Assembly: GCF_002834295.1 (NCBI RefSeq)
Contig: NZ_PISP01000006.1
Span: forward strand, 1-64,000
Length of the DNA stretch: 64,000 bases
Origin: Rhodohalobacter barkolensis
GTDB lineage: Bacteria > Bacteroidota > Rhodothermia > Balneolales > Balneolaceae
Direction of reading: 5' to 3'
In this document: in pieces, positions 35,053 through 43,418 of the stretch
Numbering within the stretch: the first letter of the stretch is position 1
Layout of the letters: each line of letters begins with the position of its first letter
Translations under genes and position numbers: made by a program
The notes under the pieces: model-generated
Told to the model about the DNA's origin: nothing
The model's input: the letters and a program-made list of their open reading frames with translations, nothing else
Databases searched by the model: none

Positions 35053-35499
35053 GTGAAAATCTCTACAACAACATATCAGCGCTTTACAAATGCAACAGCA
35101 CTACTTCTGCTGATAGCTTTTCTCATTCCGGCAGGCCTCCAGGCCAAACAGCTGGTTGATTTCTGCATGATGGATATGGGTCATCATAACACCATGGAGA
35201 TGGCCGACGACCATAGCTGTTGCACGGAAAAAGAACCCGTTCATCATGATCAAAATGATGACAGCTCTCATTCACATGAATGTGAATCCCTGGGGATTTG
35301 TGCCTGTAACACCAGTCAACCTCTATTAAAAGACGCAGACTGGACCATAGTTACAAATGAGTTTTCCGTTATTCTCCCCAAAAAGACTTATTTAACACCG
35401 TTCATCACCTCCGATGAACCGATTACGTTTAGCAACGCCCACAATCTGAGCCAGTATAAACCTCCCCTTTGGCTCATGTACGACACCTTTTTGATGTAG
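35053..35499 (+). CDS. exported His/Cys-rich protein at the copper efflux locus
   Basis: 148 residues, GTG start. The signal peptide (NATALLLLIAFLIPAGLQA) is followed by a metal-ligand-rich region (about 38-85) with MMDMGHHNTMEM, HSCCTE, HHD, HSHECES and CAC. This composition indicates binding of copper or another soft metal in the periplasm, and its place ahead of CusA-type efflux genes agrees. The C-terminal half (VTNEFSVILPKKTYL ... PLWLMYDTF) is not recognised. A possible regulator or chaperone of the efflux pump. A palindromic repeat cluster separates it from cusA. Confidence 0.8.
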   Translation: MKISTTTYQRFTNATALLLLIAFLIPAGLQAKQLVDFCMMDMGHHNTMEMADDHSCCTEKEPVHHDQNDDSSHSHECESLGICACNTSQPLLKDADWTIVTNEFSVILPKKTYLTPFITSDEPITFSNAHNLSQYKPPLWLMYDTFLM

Positions 35500-35821
35500 C
35501 CTTTCTTTTTTATTGGAAGGAAAATCTCCTCCCCTCTTGAGAGGGGAAAGAAAACGAAGCGTTCAGCGGAGTTTTCAGGGGTGTGTTAACGGAGTGTTGA
35601 TTTGGCAAAGAGTTAAATATAAAACTCCTTGCCCAACATAGACCCACCCCCAACCCCTCCCTCACCCGACTAAAAAACAGTCGGGACAAGGAGGGGAGAA
35701 TTCCCTTCCCAAATCCAACACCACCAAACCCAAAAACCAATTTAAAACCCTTTATTTCGTCTTCCCTCCCTGTGTCGGTGATTTTCCGACACAGGGAGGG
35801 GAACAAGGGGTGGGTCAAAAC
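35500..35821. repeat. cluster of palindromic repeats ahead of cusA
   Basis: No gene. Three hairpin units are seen. CCCCTC/GAGGGG lies at 35531-35546. A nested unit at 35655-35700 has CCCGACT/AGTCGGG inside CCCCTCC/GGAGGGG. A perfect 15-bp stem (CCCTCCCTGTGTCGG and its complement, seven-base loop) sits at 35764-35800. The last ends only 21 bases before the cusA ATG, and its downstream edge supplies the G-rich sequence that would serve as ribosome binding site. Confidence 0.8.
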
Positions 35822-38800
35822 ATGACAAACAAACTCATACGCTTTTTTCTCGAAAACAAACTCATTGCCCTGCTGCTGTTTCTTGCACTGGCAGGCTGGG
35901 GTATTTCTACGGCTCCGTTCGATTGGGATATTGACTTTCTCCCGCGAGATCCCGTTCCGGTGGATGCCATCCCCGATATCGGTGACAATCAACAGATCGT
36001 CTTTACCGAATGGCCGGGACGTTCGCCGCAGGATATTGAAGATCAGATCACCTATCCGCTAACCACACAGCTATTGGGACTCCCCGGGGTTCGAACCGTT
36101 CGCAGTAACTCCATGTTCGGCTTTTCATCCATCAACGTGATTTTTGAAGATGACATTGAGTTTTACTGGAGCCGCTCAAGAATTTTAGAAAAATTGAATG
36201 CACTTCCGGGCCGTACGCTTCCGGAGGGTGTTCAGCCCGCATTGGGTCCGGATGCCACTGCTTTAGGACAAATTTTCTGGTACACGCTCGAAGGATATGA
36301 TAGCGATGAGAATCCCACCGGGGGATGGGATTCGCAGGAATTGCGATCCATTCAGGATTTTCAGGTTCGATACGCGCTCTCCTCAGTTGATGGTGTAGCT
36401 GAAGTAGCAAGTATCGGCGGATTTGTGAAGGAGTACCAGGTAGATATCGATCCGGTTGCCATGCGGGAGTCGGGAGTAAATGTGAACCAGATTGCCAACG
36501 CTGTTCGAAAAAGCAACCTGGATGTAGGTGCCCGAACCATAGAGATGAATCGTGCTGAGTATCTCGTTCGCGGACTTGGCTACATTGAAAGTATTGAAGA
36601 TCTCGAAGAGAGCGTTGTTTCCGCTACAGATAACACCCCTATCCGAATCAAGGATGTTGCCCGGGTAACGATGGGGCCCGCTCAGCGACGTGGAGCTCTC
36701 GACAAAGCTGGGGCAGAAGCTGTGGGTGGAGTAGTTGTAGCCAGGCATGGCGAAAATCCGCTGGAAGTAATTAATAATGTAAAAGAAGAGATCGAAACCA
36801 TTGCCACAGGCCTACCAACTAAAGAACTGGCTGACGGTACAACGTCCCAGGTGAAAATTGTGCCTTTTTACGACAGAACCGGCCTCATCTACGAAACGCT
36901 AGGTACACTCGAAGAAGCGCTGACCCTTCAAATATTGATCACCATCATTGTCATTATTGTGATGGTGATGCATCTCCGAACCTCATTAGTCATTTCAGCA
37001 CTTCTGCCACTGGCGGTTCTGATGAGTTTTATCATGATGAAATATATTGGCGTGGATGCCAATGTGGTGGCGCTGGCCGGAATCGCAATATCGATTGGTA
37101 CCGTTGTAGATATGGGGATTATTCTCACCGAAAATATGCTTCGGCATATGGATGAAAAAAGTCTGGACGAGAAGTTACTCGAAACCATCTACCGGGCTAC
37201 GGCAGAAGTGAGCCCTGCTGTTATCACAGCCTTGTTAACCACTATTGTCAGTTTCCTTCCGGTTTTTATGCTCCAAGCGCAGGAAGGTCGCCTGTTTGGC
37301 CCGCTTGCATGGACCAAGACCTTCATTCTCATTGCCGCACTCATTATCGTACTCACGCTAATTCCTGTTTTCGCCCACTGGCTTTTTTCTCAAACGATCA
37401 AAAGCCGAAAGTGGAAGTTTATCTGGAATTCGTTGCTGATTTTTGCCGGACTTGTCATTGGGATTTTTTATCTCGGCTGGGCAGGTATTACACTGATGGC
37501 GCTTGGTGTCAATAATCTTATCGGTCTCTACCGGGAAGATTATCAGCCGTGGGCACCCTGGGTGAATAACGGGATCATCCTGCTTGGAGTAGCCTGGCTT
37601 CTTGCCGGAAACTGGCTTCCACTGGGAGCGCAAAATCCAATTTCACTCAGCCTTCTGTTTATTCTTTTAACCGTCGGGGTGATTTTTGGACTTTTCTGGC
37701 TCTTCATGAAATATTATGAACAAATTCTGGATTGGGCACTTCGCCATAAGGCACTTTTTCTTTCATTACCGATTTTGATTCTCGTTATTGGATTTGTTAG
37801 CTGGCGCGGATTTGATACCTCATTCAAATACGCTGCAAATGGATTCAACGCCATCGGGATTGAAATTGAAGAAACCGATTTTTGGTCGGCTATGAATGAT
37901 CGGTTTCCCGGACTGGGACAAGAGTTTATGCCCACACTCGATGAGGGCTCCTTCCTGCTGATGCCGACAACCATGCCTCATGCCGGAATGGAAGAATCTC
38001 TTCAGATGATGCAAGAGATGGATATGAGAATTGCATCTATTCCTGAAGTTGAATCCGCGGTTGGTAAAATTGGGCGGGCTGAATCAGCACTCGACCCGGC
38101 TCCGATCTCCATGTTCGAAACAGTTATTCAGTACAAAAGTGAATACAAAACCGATGAGCGTGGACGCCGTATTCGGTTCAAAACGGAAAATGGAGAGTAT
38201 GTGCGGGATGAGAACAATGAATTAATCCCCGATCGAAACGGACAATACTACCGTCAGTGGCGGGATCAGATTCAAAGTGAAGATGATATCTGGACAGAAA
38301 TTCTACACGCATCAGATATTCCCGGAGTTACCTCTGCGCCCAAACTTCAGCCCATTGAAACCCGGCTGATTATGCTTCAAACCGGAATGCGGGCAAACAT
38401 GGGAATTCGGATCAGTGGTTCAGACCTTAACGTTATTGACGAATTTGCCACCTCGCTTGAACCTATCATACGGGAGGTTGATGGAGTTCGCCCCACATCT
38501 GTATTTGCCGACCGGGTAGTGGGAAAACCCTACATCGAAATTGATATTGACCGCCGGGAAATTGCGCGTCACGGATTAACGATTCAGGATGTACAGCAGA
38601 TTATCAGTACAGCCATTGGGGGGCAAATGCTTGGAATGACGGTGGAAGGGCGTGAACGTTATCCACTGCGGGTTCGATATGCACGGGAGTACCGAAATTC
38701 TCCGGAAATGATGGAGCGAATCTTAGTCCCCACACCCGATGGAAGCCAAATTCCGCTGGGGCAGCTCACAGAAATTCGTTTCGAGACCGGCCCGATGAAC

Positions 38801-39589
38801 ATCAAAAGTGAGAACACATTTTTAAGTGCGTACGTCACGTTTGATCGTCAACCGGATCAATCACCGATCGATGTAGTTAACCGTGTTCGTGAACAATTGG
38901 ATGGGCAGATCAATGAAGGTTCACTTAGCGTACCGGATGGAATCAGCTACACATTTGAAGGTGAGTTTAGAAATCAACAACGGGCAACCGACCGGTTATC
39001 TGTTGTGCTCCCAATCACACTTCTGATAATTTTTCTGATCATCTACTTCCAGTTCAGGTCATCACCCGTTACGCTCATCGTATTCTCAGGAATTGTACTG
39101 GTTTGGGCAGGCGGCTTTATCCTGCTCTGGCTCTATGGACAAGATTGGTTCTTCAACTTTTCGCTATTCGGCATTGAGCTACGCGACTTTTTCCAGATGG
39201 GCACCATTAACATGAGTGTGGCGGTGTGGGTTGGATTTCTGGCACTGTTTGGCATCGCTGTGGATAACGGCGTAGTAATGGCCACCTATCTTGAACAGCT
39301 TTTTGAGAAGAAAAAACCTCAGGCCAGGGAGGGAATTTATGCCACCGCAATCGAGGCCGGTTTCCGAAGAGTGCGGCCCTGTTTGATGACTACCGGAACC
39401 ACACTACTGGCACTCCTGCCCATTATTACATCCCCGGGAAAAGGGTCAGAGATAATGATTCCCATGGCGATCCCAATCTTCGGCGGAATGCTGGTCCAGG
39501 TTCTGAGCCTGCTGCTGGTTCCGCTAATCTATGCCATGTGGAAGGAGTTTGAGTTGAGAAACGTGAATGTAATGGAGGAGAAAATATGA
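35822..39589 (+). CDS. cusA: CusA/CzcA-family RND heavy-metal efflux pump
   Basis: 1255-residue inner-membrane RND transporter that expels Cu(I)/Ag(I) or divalent metals through a tripartite complex. Typical blocks are PVDAIPDIGDNQQIVFTEW, GRSPQDIEDQITYPLTT, the TM region AISIGTVVDMGIILTEN, EFMPTLDEGSFLLMP and the late GIAVDNGVVMATYLEQ. It is about 200 residues longer than E. coli CusA because of an extra hydrophobic insertion (about residues 525-650 with several TM segments) and a polar insertion near 775-820, as in other Bacteroidota/Rhodothermota homologues. The ATG at 35822 is preferred over an in-frame GTG at 35810 that lies in the repeat. Its stop overlaps the TolC-gene ATG (ATGA). Confidence 0.93.
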   Translation: MTNKLIRFFLENKLIALLLFLALAGWGISTAPFDWDIDFLPRDPVPVDAIPDIGDNQQIVFTEWPGRSPQDIEDQITYPLTTQLLGLPGVRTVRSNSMFGFSSINVIFEDDIEFYWSRSRILEKLNALPGRTLPEGVQPALGPDATALGQIFWYTLEGYDSDENPTGGWDSQELRSIQDFQVRYALSSVDGVAEVASIGGFVKEYQVDIDPVAMRESGVNVNQIANAVRKSNLDVGARTIEMNRAEYLVRGLGYIESIEDLEESVVSATDNTPIRIKDVARVTMGPAQRRGALDKAGAEAVGGVVVARHGENPLEVINNVKEEIETIATGLPTKELADGTTSQVKIVPFYDRTGLIYETLGTLEEALTLQILITIIVIIVMVMHLRTSLVISALLPLAVLMSFIMMKYIGVDANVVALAGIAISIGTVVDMGIILTENMLRHMDEKSLDEKLLETIYRATAEVSPAVITALLTTIVSFLPVFMLQAQEGRLFGPLAWTKTFILIAALIIVLTLIPVFAHWLFSQTIKSRKWKFIWNSLLIFAGLVIGIFYLGWAGITLMALGVNNLIGLYREDYQPWAPWVNNGIILLGVAWLLAGNWLPLGAQNPISLSLLFILLTVGVIFGLFWLFMKYYEQILDWALRHKALFLSLPILILVIGFVSWRGFDTSFKYAANGFNAIGIEIEETDFWSAMNDRFPGLGQEFMPTLDEGSFLLMPTTMPHAGMEESLQMMQEMDMRIASIPEVESAVGKIGRAESALDPAPISMFETVIQYKSEYKTDERGRRIRFKTENGEYVRDENNELIPDRNGQYYRQWRDQIQSEDDIWTEILHASDIPGVTSAPKLQPIETRLIMLQTGMRANMGIRISGSDLNVIDEFATSLEPIIREVDGVRPTSVFADRVVGKPYIEIDIDRREIARHGLTIQDVQQIISTAIGGQMLGMTVEGRERYPLRVRYAREYRNSPEMMERILVPTPDGSQIPLGQLTEIRFETGPMNIKSENTFLSAYVTFDRQPDQSPIDVVNRVREQLDGQINEGSLSVPDGISYTFEGEFRNQQRATDRLSVVLPITLLIIFLIIYFQFRSSPVTLIVFSGIVLVWAGGFILLWLYGQDWFFNFSLFGIELRDFFQMGTINMSVAVWVGFLALFGIAVDNGVVMATYLEQLFEKKKPQAREGIYATAIEAGFRRVRPCLMTTGTTLLALLPIITSPGKGSEIMIPMAIPIFGGMLVQVLSLLLVPLIYAMWKEFELRNVNVMEEKI

Positions 39590-41238
39590 GTAGTGAGAAT
39601 CGAGTCTTGAGTATTGAGAAATCTCCCCTCGAGGGGAGTGCCGAAGCGAAGCACAGGCGAGGGGTATTCGTCAGGACCCACCCCTTGATCCCCTCCCTAT
39701 CACACCAAAATCAGCGTGACATGGATGGGGAACTCGAAAATCACCTCTTGCCTGTCCCGAGTAATTCGGGGAGAGGAGACAGATTACGGATCATCCAGCT
39801 AAGTGATCAGGAGTGTGTTAACGGGTTTTCTAACCACGATGATTTTCGGTCGAAGCTAAGTGTACGTTCCGAACACACCCCTAAATCCCCTCTCAAGAGG
39901 GGACTTCTGATAACCATTGCTGTGTTGATTGTTATTTTTACGGGAGCATTTACAAATACACTGCATGCGCAGGGTTTTGAGTCATCTCCAAATCAGGAAA
40001 ACACCCCTCTAAGTCTCCCCTTATTAGGGGAGACTTCTCAATACCCACAACTCGAAGAGTATCTCCAGATTGCCATTGAGCAAAATCCTGAGTTACAATC
40101 TCTTCAGTTTTTATTTGAAGCCGAAAGAGAAAGAGCCAATGAGTTTGGGGTAATGCCGGACCCGGAGTTGAACATCAATTACGATTTTAATCCAATGATG
40201 TCCGAATCGCGTCTGGGCCGATTTTCTGTTTCTGCAATGCAGATGTTTCCTTGGTTTGGTACACTCGGTTCAAAAAAAGAGGCGCAGCAATTTTCGGCCG
40301 AAGCTCAACGATCAATGATTGACAGTCGTCAGCTTGAAATTCTACGGGACATTCAGATCACTTGGTTTGATATCGCTGAAGTTGAAGAGCAGATTAGAAT
40401 TGCCGATGAAACATTCAAACTAGTCGGTGATTTGGAGCAGCTGGTGGAAATCAGATATGAGACGGCAAGCACCGGTCAGGCAGATATTCTGCGAATTCAG
40501 ATGGAAAAACAACGAATCCAAAACCGTATAGAAAATCTTGAAGACAAACTCTGGCCGCTTCGGGCAAAGTTTAATGAACTCTTAAACCGGGAAACCGGTG
40601 AAGAGGTCATTTCGGCTGAACCGCAACAGCAAGCAGAGCTTCCATACTCTGCTGAGGAGATTGCGCAACTGGCTAAAAATCAAAATCCAGTGTTTGAAAC
40701 TCTGAGTCTTCAGGAATCTGCACTTCAACAACAGGAACGCACGGCAGAGCTTAGCGGACGTCCCTCCTTTGGAATCGGACTTGAAGTGATGGGAAGAGAT
40801 TTTGGCCCAATGTCGATGTTTCCGGATTCGAAGGAGAGTTTTATCGGAATGGCTACTATTCGGCTGCCGATCTACCGATCCCGAACCAAATCCCAAAAAC
40901 AGCAGATTTCGAGCCGGCTTCAAGCTGTAGAGATGGAGCGGGTTCAAGCCGAAAACAGAATATCATCCGATCTGGAATCGACCCAGGAAACGTTACGGTC
41001 ATCCAACCGATCTATTGAACTTTTAGATAATGAGCTGATCCCGAGAGCGCGACAGGTGCTCGATATTCTGAGTGAAGAGTATACTTCAGGAAATGCCCGT
41101 TTCGACGAACTGTTGCAAATCCAGCGGGAACTGCTCGATCTGGAATTTGAGCGGGTTGAGGCGGTTGTAAACCAGAACAAAGCCATGGCAAGAATTGAAC
41201 GATTGGTCGGGGGGCTGAGGAATGAGTTTCGAGATTGA
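39586..41238 (+). CDS. TolC-family outer-membrane efflux protein, 5' end altered by repeats
   Basis: The frame is 550 residues long. The TolC fold starts about residue 155 (LEEYLQIAIEQNPELQSLQF) and runs through two coiled-coil halves (AMQMFPWFGTLGSKKEAQQF; ATIRLPIYRSRTKSQKQQI). The first ~105 residues look like translated intergenic repeats, and a signal peptide (LLITIAVLIVIFTGAFTNTLHAQ) begins only at about 107. The frame overlaps cusA at its ATG, but that start would bury the signal peptide; a downstream GTG or TTG (39922/39925), preceded by AGAGGGGA, may be used. A second palindrome lies in frame after the signal peptide. Outer-membrane channel of the pump. Confidence 0.85.
   Translation: MSSENRVLSIEKSPLEGSAEAKHRRGVFVRTHPLIPSLSHQNQRDMDGELENHLLPVPSNSGRGDRLRIIQLSDQECVNGFSNHDDFRSKLSVRSEHTPKSPLKRGLLITIAVLIVIFTGAFTNTLHAQGFESSPNQENTPLSLPLLGETSQYPQLEEYLQIAIEQNPELQSLQFLFEAERERANEFGVMPDPELNINYDFNPMMSESRLGRFSVSAMQMFPWFGTLGSKKEAQQFSAEAQRSMIDSRQLEILRDIQITWFDIAEVEEQIRIADETFKLVGDLEQLVEIRYETASTGQADILRIQMEKQRIQNRIENLEDKLWPLRAKFNELLNRETGEEVISAEPQQQAELPYSAEEIAQLAKNQNPVFETLSLQESALQQQERTAELSGRPSFGIGLEVMGRDFGPMSMFPDSKESFIGMATIRLPIYRSRTKSQKQQISSRLQAVEMERVQAENRISSDLESTQETLRSSNRSIELLDNELIPRARQVLDILSEEYTSGNARFDELLQIQRELLDLEFERVEAVVNQNKAMARIERLVGGLRNEFRD
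39613..40036. repeat. in-frame palindromic repeats within the TolC gene
   Basis: Three palindromes of the CCCCTC family lie inside the open frame: CTCCCCTC/GAGGGGAG (39623-39638), TCCCCTCT/AGAGGGGA (39886-39903), and a perfect 11-bp stem AAGTCTCCCCT/AGGGGAGACTT (40011-40036). The first two encode the segments SPLEGSAEAKHRRGVF and TPKSPLKRG. The third encodes TPLSLPLLGET in the mature protein, without breaking the frame. Confidence 0.75.
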
Positions 41239-41249
41239 GGAAAATCATC

Positions 41250-41295
41250 ATCAGGCGTTCCCCTCCTTTCCAAGGAAGGGAAGTGTTACACAACA
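41250..41295. repeat. palindromic repeat between TolC and adaptor genes
   Basis: GCGTTCCCCTCCTTTCCAAG followed by GAAGGGAAGTGTTACAC, the same family as at 35.5 and 39.6 kb, with an imperfect stem. It fills the 84-base gap before the adaptor gene. Confidence 0.6.
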
Positions 41296-41322
41296 TTTTA
41301 TCACAGTTAAATCAACAACAAA

Positions 41323-43137
41323 ATGAACATCACAAAAACCCAATATCTCACATACGCATCTGTCCTGATAACAGGAATCATTCTCGGATGGCTCTTTTTC
41401 GGCGGATCAAGCACTGTCCAGAATGACCATGAAGGTCACGAGCATGAACAGGTTACGAATGAATCAGGCGAACAGGTCTGGACTTGCTCCATGCACCCTT
41501 CCGTTCGTGAAGATGAACCCGGATCTTGCCCGATTTGCGGAATGGACCTGATACCCGCCTCTTCCGAAGAACGTGAGGATGACTACAGCATGGTGATGAC
41601 GGAAGCCTCCATGCAGCTTGCAGACATCCAGACAACACCCGCAGTACGTGAACAGCCCGTGCGGGAAATTCATCTGCCCGGACGTGTTGAAATTGATGAA
41701 CGGCGAATCAGTTATGTCACCGCTCACTTTGAGGGACGGGTACGGGACGTCAAAATTGACTTCACCGGTGCTCCCATTCGAAAAGGGGAAGTAATGGCAA
41801 CCATATACTCTCCTGATTTAGTCAGTGCACAGCGCGAGCTGCTTCAGGCCGTTCAGGTACAAGATAGAAATCCACAACTCTATGAGGCTGCAGTGCGAAA
41901 GTTTAGGCTTTGGGAGTTCTCTGATGAACAGATTCAGACCATCATAGATCGAGGTGAAGTTCAAACCAATATGGAGATTCTCTCTCCGGTAGACGGTTTT
42001 GTGATGAAGCGAAATGTGGTGGATGAGCAACACGTGATGGAAGGAACCGTCATTTATGAAGTTGCTAACCTGGACCAGCTCTGGGTTACACTGGATGCAT
42101 ACGAAGAGGACATTCCCTGGATTACGGAAGGAAATGAAGTCACTTTCCAGACCCGATCCAATCCCGGGCAGGATTATCAGGCTACCATCGATTTTATTGA
42201 TCCGGCCTTTGATCCCCAAAAAAGAACCATCCGTCTAAGGGCAAATGTGGAGAATGGAGATCACTCCCTGCGACCTGACATGCTTGTACGTGGAACTGTT
42301 CAGGCTGAAGAAAGTGAAGAGAAAATTCTCGTACCGGTTTCTGCCGTTCTGTGGACCGGGCCAAGATCTCTCGTTTATGTAAAAGATCCATCTGCCGAAA
42401 CCCCACGCTTTGAAGTACGTGAGGTAGAACTGGGAGCTCAAGCCGGAGATTATTACATCATTGAAAGCGGCCTCACTGAAGGTGAAGAAGTTGTATTCAA
42501 TGGAAATTTCCGTATCGACAGTGAGTTTCAGCTCGCCGATCGCTTCAGCATGATGAACCGTGAGCCGGGAAGCGGAGCAGTTCCGGCAGGACATCAGCAT
42601 GGAGGCTCGGATATGGACGAAAGTGCAATGGAGGAAGAAGATCACAGCGAACACCAGTCTGAAGCAAGTATCGGAGAGGAAGAAAATGAAGTTGATGAAG
42701 CATTTCGTGAAGAGTTTACCGAATTGCTGGAGAACTACCTTACGCTAAAAGATGAGCTAATAGAGTCTGATCTGGAAAGTGCAGTAAACTCAGCTACTGA
42801 TTTGATTACTCAATTAGAAGAGATCGGAGAACACCGCCTGGAAGGTGATTCCCATGTAGCCTGGATGGAAAGTTATTCCGCTATTATGGATCATGCCGAA
42901 AGTATGAGCAATACCGATGACATTGAGGAGTACCGGGAAGCATTCAGCCGGTTGTCTGATCAACTCATTGAGGATGTAAAAACCTTTGGTATTGAGGGAG
43001 TGGTTTATCACCAATACTGCCCCATGGCGTTTGATAATGAAGGGGCTGATTGGCTGAGCAGAGAAGAACAGATTCGAAATCCGTATCTGCCGGAGAATAT
43101 GTTAACCTGTGGAGAAGTGATTGATTCGATCGAATAG
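41323..43137 (+). CDS. cusB: RND periplasmic adaptor (CusB-like) with heavy-metal-binding and DUF3347 domains
   Basis: 604-residue membrane-fusion protein. The N-terminal anchor (SVLITGIILGWLFFGG) is followed by His-rich HEGHEHEQ and a heavy-metal-binding domain (about 53-78: WTCSMHPSVREDEPGSCPIC then GMDLIP). Next come the barrel-sandwich/lipoyl and hairpin parts (LPGRVEIDERRISYVTAHFE; ILSPVDGFVMKRNVVDEQHV) and the beta-barrel region (VPVSAVLWTGPRSLVYVKDP). After a Met/His/acidic linker the C-terminus (about 455-604) is a DUF3347-like domain (LLENYLTLKDELIESD ... VYHQYCPMAFDNEGADW). It would link CusA to TolC and hand over metal. Confidence 0.92.
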   Translation: MNITKTQYLTYASVLITGIILGWLFFGGSSTVQNDHEGHEHEQVTNESGEQVWTCSMHPSVREDEPGSCPICGMDLIPASSEEREDDYSMVMTEASMQLADIQTTPAVREQPVREIHLPGRVEIDERRISYVTAHFEGRVRDVKIDFTGAPIRKGEVMATIYSPDLVSAQRELLQAVQVQDRNPQLYEAAVRKFRLWEFSDEQIQTIIDRGEVQTNMEILSPVDGFVMKRNVVDEQHVMEGTVIYEVANLDQLWVTLDAYEEDIPWITEGNEVTFQTRSNPGQDYQATIDFIDPAFDPQKRTIRLRANVENGDHSLRPDMLVRGTVQAEESEEKILVPVSAVLWTGPRSLVYVKDPSAETPRFEVREVELGAQAGDYYIIESGLTEGEEVVFNGNFRIDSEFQLADRFSMMNREPGSGAVPAGHQHGGSDMDESAMEEEDHSEHQSEASIGEEENEVDEAFREEFTELLENYLTLKDELIESDLESAVNSATDLITQLEEIGEHRLEGDSHVAWMESYSAIMDHAESMSNTDDIEEYREAFSRLSDQLIEDVKTFGIEGVVYHQYCPMAFDNEGADWLSREEQIRNPYLPENMLTCGEVIDSIE

Positions 43138-43281
43138 TGAGAGTCGTCTGTAATCTATGAAATTTTTAATGTTCCGTCGGCTGCTATCAAAATTCTAAAG
43201 ATTACAGGCCGCTATTTATCGCGATAATCTATTTGAATTCAACCATTTAAAAATTTCAAATCCCGATCTTATCTAAATCCA

Positions 43282-43317
43282 AAACCCACCTAAATTTTTG
43301 AGTTCGGGTGGGTTTCC
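43282..43317 (+). terminator. intrinsic terminator downstream of the copper efflux genes
   Basis: Perfect 9-bp stem AAACCCACC/GGTGGGTTT, 16-base loop. About 140 bases separate it from the adaptor stop; the tail is only weakly T-rich. Confidence 0.65.
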
Positions 43318-43418
43318 CTAATTAACCTCTGCGTTTAGAGTTGTTCCATAAAAAAGTTTATCTATTTTAGGGGCGTGTAAAAAAACGATCTCTACAATTA
43401 TTTCGGCTCTATTGAGGT

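Noticed and set aside
35510-35992. 160-residue minus-strand frame across the repeat cluster and the 5' end of cusA.
   Set aside because: It is a by-product of palindromic repeats (runs of Pro, Ser, Arg) and lies antisense to cusA.
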